Shown one piece after another: positions 1 to 5,811 of a stretch of 6,087 bases of DNA (position 1 is its first letter; each line of letters starts with the position of its first letter). This DNA is from an uncultured Hungatella sp. (lineage in GTDB: Bacteria > Bacillota > Clostridia > Lachnospirales > Lachnospiraceae): NCBI GenBank assembly GCA_910577935.1, contig CAJTOT010000066.1:1-6087 (forward strand), in the 5' to 3' direction. Position numbers and translations under genes: made by a program. Below the pieces are notes generated by a model that was not told the origin of the DNA, made no database searches, and was given only the letters and a program-made list of their open reading frames with translations.

Positions 1-1
1 G

Positions 2-151
2 GCGCAGTGGGAGGTTTACCAGGCAGTGCTCAGGCAGTTTTATGGGATTGAGTATCATTTCACAAGGAGCGATGAGCATGTCGGTGTTGTGGCCGAGGAT
101 GGAGGTGACTGGCTGTTCAGAATGGAGAAAGGGGAAGAGGGATATGAGTAA
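2..151 (+). CDS. C-terminal end of an unidentified phage protein (5' truncated by window edge)
   Basis: The reading frame is open from the first bases of the window to a TAA at 149-151 and gives the last 49 residues of a protein (starting AQWEVYQAVL, ending EKGEEGYE). The start lies outside the window. The fragment is aromatic-rich in the middle (FYGIEYHF) and acidic at the end, with no motif I recognise. It is believed to be real because the next gene starts inside its last codons (8-base overlap) and because the strong purine run that serves as that gene's ribosome binding site lies within it, a typical phage operon junction. Function unknown. Confidence 0.55.
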   Translation, partial: AQWEVYQAVLRQFYGIEYHFTRSDEHVGVVAEDGGDWLFRMEKGEEGYE

Positions 152-416
152 CATAAGGTCCATGGATCTGTTCGGGATACAGGAGGAGGCGCGGCGCCTG
201 AAGCTGGAGAATGCGGCGCTGCGGGATACCATCAGCTGCATGCAGGAGGTCCTGGATGAGTTTAAACAGGACAGAAATCCGTTTAGGGAGAACCGAATGA
301 CCCTGTATCTGGGTCAGCTTACAGGGATAGCCAGCATGGCGGAGACCAACGTGGCCTGGGCCCTTGAGCATGGGTACGCGGTGGATCACAGGGTAAAGAA
401 AAGCCCCGGCAGTTAA
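144..416 (+). CDS. Small coiled-coil phage protein, function unknown (90 aa)
   Basis: The ATG at 144 is preferred over the in-frame ATG at 42 because a GGGGAAGAGG purine tract (131-140) lies just upstream, and because the longer version would run through the end of the preceding gene in another frame. The protein begins MSNIRSMDLFGIQEEARRLK. Residues about 10-40 form a predicted amphipathic helix with regular leucines (EEARRLKLENAALRDTI), probably a short coiled coil. The middle (RMTLYLGQLTGIASMAETNVAWALEHGY) is a second helical stretch, and the C-terminus is basic (RVKKSPGS). No catalytic motif is visible. It overlaps the preceding gene by 8 bases and is followed by a 109-base gap. I do not recognise a family. 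A small oligomeric or regulatory early protein is a guess only. Confidence 0.65.
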   Translation: MSNIRSMDLFGIQEEARRLKLENAALRDTISCMQEVLDEFKQDRNPFRENRMTLYLGQLTGIASMAETNVAWALEHGYAVDHRVKKSPGS

Positions 417-525
417 GCCAGGGCAGATGCTTAATAGGTGTCCCAGGGAGCCAGCACCTCCCATGGGGACGCTTACCAAATAACTGATGTCGAAAATTAT
501 AACGGATGAGAGGAGAAAAATCAAG
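417..525 (+). other. 109-base intergenic leader ahead of the Gp157-like gene
   Basis: This is the only sizeable gap between genes before 5674. It holds an imperfect hairpin (437-477, listed separately). It also holds a TATAAC hexamer at 498-503 that could be a -10 element, but the best -35 match (TTACCA, 473-478) is 19 bases away and poor, so a promoter here is weakly supported. A six-codon ATG frame (463-483, MGTLTK) overlaps the hairpin and is probably chance. A good Shine-Dalgarno (AGGAGA, 511-516) for the next gene lies at its 3' end. No convincing gene. Confidence 0.4.
437..477 (+). other. Possible RNA hairpin in the leader of the Gp157-like gene
   Basis: GGT (437-439) and GTCCC (440-444), one unpaired A, and GGGAG (446-450) can pair with CTCCC (458-462), GGGAC (466-470) and ACC (475-477) around a 7-base loop. 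That is a 10-bp core with an internal loop plus a possible 3-bp base extension. No U-run follows, so it is not a standard terminator. It may be an mRNA-stability or translation-control structure, or a processing site between the two genes. Stability was not calculated. Confidence 0.3.
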
Positions 526-1032
526 ATGAAAGTGACGACACCATTATACGAGCTTAGTGAGCAGTATCAGATGCTGCAGGAGATGGCCTATGACCCGGAG
601 GTGGATGAGGAGGCGCTTAAGGATACCATGGAAGGGCTGTGGGGAGAGATTGAAGAGAAGGCTGACGGCTACGCCAGGATCATCTTTGGCATGAAGGCGG
701 ACATCGAGGCATTGAAGAGGGAGGAGGAGCGCCTGCGGCTGAGGCGCAAGAGCCTGGAGAACCGCTCCGAGCTTTTAAAAGGCAACCTGGAGGCCAACAT
801 GCGCTACATAGGGAAGACAAAATTCAAGACAGCCCTGTTTTCCTTCAACATCCAGAAAAACGGGGGGCTCCAGCCCCTGGTGATCGACGGCCTGATAGAG
901 GACATTCCGGGAAAATATTTAATTGCCCAGGAGCCGGTTCCGGACAACAAGGCTATCCGGGAGCTTCTGAAGGACAGGCAGGTGGAATGGGCCCATTTAG
1001 AGCCCCAGGGCGAGAGCCTGAGGATACGCTGA
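526..1032 (+). CDS. Siphovirus Gp157-like protein (168 aa)
   Basis: The ATG at 526 is chosen over the in-frame ATG at 487 because AGGAGA (511-516) sits 9 bases upstream and the Gp157 family starts close to this point (TPLYELSEQYQMLQEM). Residues about 25-95 are strongly charged and helical, with a probable long coiled coil (MKADIEALKREEERLRLRRK). Next comes the conserved YIGKTKFKTALFSFNIQKN block (about 94-112) and a C-terminal segment with the IPGKYL and PDNKAIRELLK motifs typical of the family. Length matches the usual 160-180 residues. Gp157 proteins (PF05565) occur in early replication or recombination modules of Firmicutes siphophages. One was linked to phage resistance in Streptococcus thermophilus, but the biochemical role is not established. 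The stop overlaps the next start by one base (TGATG). Confidence 0.88.
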   Translation: MKVTTPLYELSEQYQMLQEMAYDPEVDEEALKDTMEGLWGEIEEKADGYARIIFGMKADIEALKREEERLRLRRKSLENRSELLKGNLEANMRYIGKTKFKTALFSFNIQKNGGLQPLVIDGLIEDIPGKYLIAQEPVPDNKAIRELLKDRQVEWAHLEPQGESLRIR

Positions 1033-1283
1033 TGGAGGAGCGGATGGAGATCACCCCGTACCGGATGGGGACCCTGATGAACCTGGCCAACAAGGTCACG
1101 AAACAGATGCTGTCCGGGGCCTGGCACCTCACCTATGACGAGATGGAAGCGGTTTTAAGCCTTATTCAGTGCGGCATCAACGAGAGCAGGGAAATGAATG
1201 AGAAATGGAAAAGTTCCATGAAGGAGGGCACGGAGCGCAGTGAGCCCCGCGCCGTGGAAGGGAGTGGTAAGGATTGTTCTTAA
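1032..1283 (+). CDS. Small conserved-looking phage protein, function unknown (83 aa)
   Basis: The start at 1032 uses the TGATG junction with the preceding gene and has GAGG (1020-1023) 8 bases upstream. An ATG at 1044, behind GGAGG (1034-1038), is an equally plausible start and gives 79 residues. The protein is mostly helical: a first helix around TPYRMGTLMNLANKVTKQML, then WHLTYDEMEAVLSLIQCGI, then a charged, lysine-rich tail. It has no catalytic motif, signal peptide or membrane segment. The last ten bases overlap the next gene. Its compact two-helix shape and operon position suggest a small accessory protein of the replication module, but I do not recognise a family. Confidence 0.7.
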   Translation: MEERMEITPYRMGTLMNLANKVTKQMLSGAWHLTYDEMEAVLSLIQCGINESREMNEKWKSSMKEGTERSEPRAVEGSGKDCS

Positions 1284-1939
1284 AGACCGGCGAATTAAAG
1301 AAGGTTATGAAGTCAGCCCTCAAGAGCAGGGGGCTGACAGTGGGAAATATGGATGGGCAGTACCTGGTGTACTGTGACTCATGGGGTGTCTGTGTCGATG
1401 CCGTTTATGCGTCAAATAAGTTTAAAGCAGCCATTATGGAGCTGATTGGGGACCTTCCGGAGGACGGGGAGTGCTACCGGTGCTCCCTCTCGCCGGAGAG
1501 GGAGATCGAGCAGGAACGGGTGTACGATATCCCGGTGCCCTTTGAGGACTGGAAGGCAGCGGGGGATTTTGCGTCTGAGACCCCCTTATCCCTCACTGTG
1601 TGGCCTCATGAGTATACGATATTCCAGAGGAAGAGCGATTTGGGATTCCTGGCGGCGGATAGGAGCCTGACGGGGAAGATGATCTCCCCCGGAGAGCTGG
1701 ACCAGTCGGTGGAATCCATGCCGGGCCGTCCGAGCGTGCTGGCCGGAACGGTCCTGTATTTCAAAAATGATACAACGATCTACTGGGTGCGCGGGGAGAG
1801 CTGCGGTGAGAAGGCAGAGAAGGTCTTATTTCCGCGCTTGGAAGAGATCGATTTTTTTGAGAAAGACTGGGTCCCCAAGTCGGGCCTGGGAACAGAAGGA
1901 AAGGAAGAGAGGGCCGCTAAGGAACGGCTGCCTTATTAG
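1274..1939 (+). CDS. Unrecognised phage protein in the replication operon (221 aa)
   Basis: The first available start is a TTG at 1274, directly after an in-frame stop (1268-1270), with AGGGAG (1259-1264) 9 bases upstream. The first ATG, at 1307, has a purine run too close to be good. The N-terminus is basic and helical (FLKTGELKKVMKSALKSRG), followed by a beta-rich, aromatic stretch (QYLVYCDSWGVCVDAVY). An acidic segment has two Cys in the pattern GECYRC, and later blocks include LTVWPHEYTIFQRK and VLYFKNDTTIYWVRG. The tail is charged (GTEGKEERAAKERLPY). With so few cysteines a zinc site is unlikely. There is no nuclease, helicase or methylase motif I can name. It overlaps the preceding gene by 10 bases and ends 13 bases before the ATPase gene. 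Function unknown. Confidence 0.75.
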   Translation: MFLKTGELKKVMKSALKSRGLTVGNMDGQYLVYCDSWGVCVDAVYASNKFKAAIMELIGDLPEDGECYRCSLSPEREIEQERVYDIPVPFEDWKAAGDFASETPLSLTVWPHEYTIFQRKSDLGFLAADRSLTGKMISPGELDQSVESMPGRPSVLAGTVLYFKNDTTIYWVRGESCGEKAEKVLFPRLEEIDFFEKDWVPKSGLGTEGKEERAAKERLPY

Positions 1940-1952
1940 AGGAGGAGAAAGA

Positions 1953-2612
1953 ATGGCAATACCAGTATTGATTATTGGAAAATCAGGCAGTGGGAAATCT
2001 GCCAGCATGAAGAACTGCGTGGGGAAAGACTTCAATCTTGTGAGCGTGCTTAAGAAGCCGCTTCCGTTCAAGGGAAAGATTCCCAGCTATCAGTCCGACA
2101 ATTATCAGGAAATTAAAAGGGCGCTGATGGGGGCACTGGCAAAATCGGTGGTGATCGATGATGCCGGATACCTAATCACCAACTTTTTTATGAGGAACCA
2201 CAGCACGAAAGGGAAGGGAAATGACGTGTTCGGCCTTTATAACCAGATGGCGGACGATTTCTGGAGCCTGATCCAGAACACCATCATCGGGGCTATGCCG
2301 GAGGACAAGATCGTCTATATCGTCATGCATGAGGATACGGATGATTACGGGAACATCAAGGCCAAGACCATCGGAAAGCTCCTGGATGACAAAATCTGCC
2401 TGGAAGGGCTGTGCACAGTGGTGCTGCGCTGTGTCAACAACATGACTGAGCACAAGTTCATTACCCAGTCGGACGGGGCCGCCATCAGCAAGTCACCGGA
2501 GGGGATGTTCGAGGACAGCGAGATCCCCAATGACCTGCTCCTGGTGGACAATGCGATCCGGGAGTATTACGGGATTCAGAATCCCAGGAATGCAGAGGAG
2601 GAGAGAGCATGA
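1953..2612 (+). CDS. Phage RecA-like/AAA_24 nucleotide-binding ATPase, Sak4-like (219 aa)
   Basis: The ATG at 1953 follows a near-perfect AGGAGG (1940-1945) with a 7-base spacer. The in-frame upstream extension overlaps the previous gene and looks like shadow sequence. Walker A is GKSGSGKS at residues 9-16, almost at the N-terminus as usual for this family, and Walker B is VVIDD at 66-70. The segment KIVYIVMHEDTDDYGNIKAKTIGKLLDD, with a sensor-like His-Glu-Asp, is the block that marks phage nucleotide-binding proteins of the AAA_24 (PF13479) type. Sak4 members of this RecA-like group act in single-strand annealing with a partner SSB. That activity is inferred here. The stop overlaps the next start by four bases (ATGA), so it is probably translationally coupled to the DUF669 gene, an arrangement common in Firmicutes phages. 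Confidence 0.87.
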   Translation: MAIPVLIIGKSGSGKSASMKNCVGKDFNLVSVLKKPLPFKGKIPSYQSDNYQEIKRALMGALAKSVVIDDAGYLITNFFMRNHSTKGKGNDVFGLYNQMADDFWSLIQNTIIGAMPEDKIVYIVMHEDTDDYGNIKAKTIGKLLDDKICLEGLCTVVLRCVNNMTEHKFITQSDGAAISKSPEGMFEDSEIPNDLLLVDNAIREYYGIQNPRNAEEERA

Positions 2613-3229
2613 TAAGGAAACCAGAAGGCTATGACCAGGCCCCGGCCTACACGGGGGAGTTTCAGCAGCTCCCCAAGGGGAAATACGTCTGCACCATCAA
2701 GCAGGTGGCTACCCAGGTGTCAAAGAACAACCATGAGCAGTTCGTGATCCTTTACGATATCGCGGAAGGGGAATACAAGGACTTTTTTAAGAAGATGTTT
2801 GACTCAGACAGGGAGCAGAACCCCTCAGGGGCGAAATGGCGGGGGGTGTTTAAGCAGAACATGAACGGGAAAGGGACCCCGTGGCTGAAGGGAATCATCA
2901 CGTCCATTGAGAGATCCAATAACTTTGCGTTCCAGTGGGACAAGGAGAACAACGAGAAGACCCTGGTGGGAAAACGGTTCGGCGGGCTTTTCCGCCGCAG
3001 GCAGTATGAGAAGGATGACAAGAGCCGCGCGATGACCACGGAGCTGTTCCAGATCCGAAGCGTGGCGGGGCTGGCGGAGGCGGAAATCCCGGAGGACAGC
3101 CTGCTCCCGGACGGCCCGGCGTCCCGTCCGGATCCCAGCCCGGCGAATGCGGCAATGCCCTCCTTTGTGGGGGACGGCTTCATGAGCATCCCGGAAGGAG
3201 CGGAGGATGAGGGCATCCCGTTTATGTAG
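2609..3229 (+). CDS. DUF669 protein, probable ssDNA-binding protein with SSB-like tail (206 aa)
   Basis: The ATG at 2609 overlaps the ATPase stop and has a GAGGAGGAG tract about 5 bases upstream. The N-terminus (YTGEFQQLPKGKYVCTIKQV) and the following FVILYDIAEGEYKDFFKKMFD block are the hallmark of DUF669 (PF05037), found beside Sak4-like ATPases and helicases in phages. A basic stretch follows (RFGGLFRRRQYEKDDKSR), which could contact DNA. From about residue 160 the sequence becomes Pro/Ala/Gly-rich and probably disordered, then ends in an acidic tip, EDEGIPFM (199-206). This order of globular part, flexible linker and acidic-hydrophobic tip is the layout of bacterial SSB, whose tip ends DDDIPF. 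The family assignment is solid. The SSB role is inference from the tail and neighbours. The last 23 bases overlap the next gene. Confidence 0.85.
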   Translation: MIRKPEGYDQAPAYTGEFQQLPKGKYVCTIKQVATQVSKNNHEQFVILYDIAEGEYKDFFKKMFDSDREQNPSGAKWRGVFKQNMNGKGTPWLKGIITSIERSNNFAFQWDKENNEKTLVGKRFGGLFRRRQYEKDDKSRAMTTELFQIRSVAGLAEAEIPEDSLLPDGPASRPDPSPANAAMPSFVGDGFMSIPEGAEDEGIPFM

Positions 3230-3830
3230 GGAAGATCCGGGGATATACCGGAAGGTAAAGGAGACCGTGGACATGCGGCAGGTGGCGGAGCATTACGGGA
3301 TCAAAGTGGATAGAAGGGGGTGGTGCGTCTGCCCCTTTCATCCCGACCGGCATCCAAGCATGAAGCTGTTCCCTGACATCAGGGGGTATTACTGTTTTAC
3401 CTGCGGGGTCGGCGGGGACCAGATCACGTTCGCAGCCCGGTATCTGGGGGTGCGCAACGCCGCTGCCGCCAGGGAGCTGGCAGAGGCGTTCCGGGTGCCA
3501 GTGGAGGAGCCGGCCACATACAGGGAAAGGCGGGAGGCACAGCTGGCAGCAAGGGAGCGCCGGGATATGGCCCGGTTCGTGAAACGGTCAAAGCTGTGGC
3601 TGGGGCTGTACCGGGGCCTGCTGTGTGGTTCCAGGAGGGACCCTGAGGACCCGCATTTCCTGGAAGGAATCCACAGGCTGGAATATGTGGAATACCTTCT
3701 GGACTGCCTGGAGCGGCATCCGGAGATGATATACAGGAACGGGGAGGCGGTGAGAAAGATTGGAGAGATCGAGAGAAGAGCTGCTGGCTGGTATGATGAG
3801 CCTGGGGAAGACGGAACCGTTCCCGGATGA
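3207..3830 (+). CDS. CHC2 zinc-finger primase-like protein without a catalytic domain (207 aa)
   Basis: The ATG at 3207 has AAGGAG (3195-3200) 6 bases upstream. The ATG at 3273 is a weaker choice because it would remove the conserved IYRKVKETVDM helix. Residues about 12-95 form a DnaG-type CHC2 zinc-binding domain. The probable zinc ligands are C42, H45, C63 and C66, in the pattern C-x2-H-x17-C-x2-C, with the usual CPFHPDRHPSMK and YYCFTCGVGGDQITF blocks. In DnaG-type primases this domain recognises the template during primer synthesis. The remaining 110 residues are helical and charged (ERREAQLAARERRDMARFVKR and later helices), with no Toprim Glu or DxD motif, so the catalytic part is missing. 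The protein is complete by length for the small phage CHC2 group. It overlaps the DUF669 gene by 23 bases and the helicase gene by up to 71, suggesting tight coupling and a shared primosome. Confidence 0.88.
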   Translation: MRASRLCREDPGIYRKVKETVDMRQVAEHYGIKVDRRGWCVCPFHPDRHPSMKLFPDIRGYYCFTCGVGGDQITFAARYLGVRNAAAARELAEAFRVPVEEPATYRERREAQLAARERRDMARFVKRSKLWLGLYRGLLCGSRRDPEDPHFLEGIHRLEYVEYLLDCLERHPEMIYRNGEAVRKIGEIERRAAGWYDEPGEDGTVPG

Positions 3831-5673
3831 TATTTTTTACGCAGTCTTTGAGATTGATGACAACGTGGAGCGGCAGAAGTACATAGAGGCCCTGCGGAAC
3901 GTGGCCAGGGAGAAGAAACGCTTCACGGAGTTCAACAACATCTTCCGGCAGTACCAGCTGGATTACATGCAGCGCATGAAGCAGGACGGGAACCGGACCA
4001 GGTTTACAGGGCAGCCGGTGGAGCTGTCCTGCGGGGAATGGACCGCCGATGACCTGGGCGTGAGGACGACGCGGTTCGACAGGAATTTCCAGCCGGTGCC
4101 GGTCATGGCCTGCAGTCACCCGCTCCTCCCGGTAGAGATCCTGAAAAATGTTGACACGTCAGAGGAGAGGATCACCCTGGCTTACTTCAAGTCGGCCGCA
4201 TGGCAGACCATAACCGTGGACCGCAGCGTGTGCGCCAACACCAACCGGATTGTGGACGCCTTGAGCCAGTACGGCATCGAGGTGACATCGGACAACGCCA
4301 AGAACCTGGTGAGGTATATCAGCGACTGCGTGGGCTGCAACCCGGCGGCGCTGGACCCTAAAAGGTCCATCAACCGCCTGGGCTGGATCGGGAGGGCCTT
4401 TACCCCTTATGAGGCGGATATCCGGTATGAGGGCGACCCGGAGTATGAGGCGGTATTTAAAAATGTCCGGGAGAGCGGCGACTTCGGGATATGGAAAAAG
4501 CTGTGCGCCAGGCTGCGGGAGAACCTGCAGCTGCGGCTCATGATGGCGGCCAGCTTCGCCTCCGTGCTGCTGGAGCCGGTGGGCGCCCTCCCTTTTGTGC
4601 TGCAAGTATGGGGGGAGTCAGGGACCTGCAAGACGGTGGCCCTCATGGTGTGCATGAGCGTCTGGGGGAATCCCAGGCTGGGAGGCCTGGTGAAGACCAT
4701 GAACATGACAAGGAACGCCATCATGCGCCATGCGGCGTTCCTGTGCAGCATTCCGTTCGCTGGGGACGAGCTGCAGACCATCAAGGACAAATGGCAGGGG
4801 AACTTTGACCAGCTGATCTACCAGATCACGGAGGGGGTTGACCGCGGGCGGGCGAAGCTCCACGGCGGCGTGGAGGACACCAGGACCTGGAAGAACAGCT
4901 TCATTTTCACGGGTGAGGAGCCGATCACGAAGGCGAACTCCGGAGGGGGTTCCAAGAACCGGGTCATCGAGATGGCGCTGGACGGCAGCCTGATGGAGGA
5001 CGGCCATTATGTCAGCGGCATTGTCCAGGAGAATTACGGTTTCGCGGGCAGGGAGTTTGTGGAGCATATACAAGGAATGGAGAAGTCTGTCCTGGTGGAA
5101 CAGTACCGGGAGCTGTTTGAGGCCCTGTGCAGGCTTGACACCACGGATAAACAGGCCATGGCGATGGCGTGTCTCCTTCTGGCGGACCGGCTGGCCTCCT
5201 CCCTGTTTTTTCCAGGGGAGCCCCCTGTCGGGATGTCGGAGGCAGGGAGGTATCTGCAGAGCGTAAAGGACGTGGACGTGGCGGAGAGGGCCTACCAGGC
5301 GGTTTTGAACTGGGCTGCCAAGAACCCGGTGCGCTTCGAGGACCCCAAGGACCCATCCTCCCCTAACAAAGGGGAGGTGTGGGGGAAGATCGAGAGGAAC
5401 GAGAAAAGGATGACGGAAGTTCTGGTGGTTAACCGGGATGTGCTCCAGGGGTTTCTGGAACAGAACCGATATGATTATACGGCGGTGGTTCGGAAATGGG
5501 CGGAAAAGGAGCGCCTGATCCGCAACAGCCAGGGAAAGTTCATCCATCAGACAAAGGTTTATGGGATCAAGTCCAGCTATGTGAAGCTCGCCCTTCCGGA
5601 AGGGGACGATTCCGTGGACAGTAACGGTTTCCTGATCATAGACGAGGTACAGGAGACCCTGCCGTTTATATAA
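3760..5673 (+). CDS. DUF927-family phage replicative helicase/ATPase (637 aa)
   Basis: The longest frame starts at TTG 3760, just after an in-frame stop, with GGGGAGG (3741-3747) 12 bases upstream. ATG 3793 (626 aa), behind the weaker AGAAGAG, is a real alternative. The first 130 residues are charged and helical. The DUF927 core follows: Walker A GESGTCKT at 285-292, Walker B ending GDE with D336-E337, a sensor-1-like NSFIFTGEEPI from N379, and GGGSKNR with a probable arginine finger R401. The block MNMTRNAIMRHAAF and the ITEGVDRGRAK segment are typical of the family. Residues about 536-622 look like a winged-helix DNA-binding domain. DUF927 proteins are ATP-driven helicases in phage and plasmid replication. 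Two oddities: position 6 of Walker A is Cys290 instead of Gly, and the protein ends DEVQETLPFI, an SSB-like tip. It is the last gene before the repeat region. Confidence 0.88.
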   Translation: MERSREELLAGMMSLGKTEPFPDDIFYAVFEIDDNVERQKYIEALRNVAREKKRFTEFNNIFRQYQLDYMQRMKQDGNRTRFTGQPVELSCGEWTADDLGVRTTRFDRNFQPVPVMACSHPLLPVEILKNVDTSEERITLAYFKSAAWQTITVDRSVCANTNRIVDALSQYGIEVTSDNAKNLVRYISDCVGCNPAALDPKRSINRLGWIGRAFTPYEADIRYEGDPEYEAVFKNVRESGDFGIWKKLCARLRENLQLRLMMAASFASVLLEPVGALPFVLQVWGESGTCKTVALMVCMSVWGNPRLGGLVKTMNMTRNAIMRHAAFLCSIPFAGDELQTIKDKWQGNFDQLIYQITEGVDRGRAKLHGGVEDTRTWKNSFIFTGEEPITKANSGGGSKNRVIEMALDGSLMEDGHYVSGIVQENYGFAGREFVEHIQGMEKSVLVEQYRELFEALCRLDTTDKQAMAMACLLLADRLASSLFFPGEPPVGMSEAGRYLQSVKDVDVAERAYQAVLNWAAKNPVRFEDPKDPSSPNKGEVWGKIERNEKRMTEVLVVNRDVLQGFLEQNRYDYTAVVRKWAEKERLIRNSQGKFIHQTKVYGIKSSYVKLALPEGDDSVDSNGFLIIDEVQETLPFI

Positions 5674-5676
5674 AAA

Positions 5677-5704
5677 GTCTTACCTGGGCATGAAAAGGTA
5701 AGAC
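5677..5704 (-). terminator. Possible minus-strand terminator made from two facing iterons
   Basis: Read on the - strand, GTCTTACC and GGTAAGAC form an 8-bp stem with a 12-base loop, followed by TTTTT (complement of 5672-5676). That fits a weak intrinsic terminator facing into the helicase gene. It would stop antisense transcripts coming from the repeat region. The same pair on the + strand has no T-run after it. Stem GC content is only moderate. Confidence 0.3.
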
Positions 5705-5720
5705 CAAGGTAAGACCTTGG
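5704..5720. repeat. Palindrome CCAAGGT-AAG-ACCTTGG overlapping an iteron
   Basis: Seven bases on each side are perfectly complementary around a 3-base centre. The iteron at 5708-5715 is embedded in it. This could be a dimer-binding operator or a small hairpin in the transcript. It is the only iteron copy set in a palindrome of its own. Confidence 0.75.
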
Positions 5721-5744
5721 AAGCCGCTTAAATCAAGGCTTTTT
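5721..5744 (+). terminator. Weak candidate terminator at the end of the replication operon
   Basis: AAGCC (5721-5725) can pair with GGCTT (5737-5741) across an 11-base loop, and the sequence continues with T's up to 5744. The stem is short and the loop large. An alternative stem, CCTTG (5715-5719) with CAAGG (5734-5738), competes with it. It is the only terminator-like structure on the + strand after the helicase gene. Confidence 0.25.
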
Positions 5745-5782
5745 AGTATATAGTCTTACCGTCTTACCAGTCTTACCTGTTT

Positions 5783-5788
5783 TATAAT
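5783..5788 (+). promoter_or_regulatory. Possible -10 element (TATAAT) inside the repeat region
   Basis: A perfect TATAAT follows the three tandem - strand iterons. No -35 match exists at 16-18 bases; that place is filled by iterons (5753-5777). If it is a promoter it would transcribe rightward into the rest of the region and the regulator gene at 6024, and would depend on, or be blocked by, the iteron-binding protein. It may equally be part of the AT-rich origin. Confidence 0.3.
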
Positions 5789-5811
5789 ACGTAACGCGAG
5801 GGAGAAAAAGT

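Noticed and set aside
471..477. GCTTACC near the Gp157 leader as a distant iteron
   Set aside because: Only six bases match the 8-mer core, and a 6-base match is expected several times by chance in a window of this size.
463..483. Six-codon leader peptide frame (MGTLTK) in the 417-525 gap
   Set aside because: Too short to judge. The only purine run before it (445-450) is 12 bases away and lies within the hairpin; no attenuation structure follows.
3424..4119. 231-residue minus-strand reading frame opposite the CHC2 and helicase genes
   Set aside because: Low-complexity, Pro-rich translation with no domain, lying opposite two well-supported genes.
4618..5547. 309-residue minus-strand reading frame opposite the helicase gene
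   Set aside because: It is a shadow of GC-rich coding DNA: rich in His, Pro, Leu and Arg, with no motif, while the + strand frame has a clear DUF927 core.
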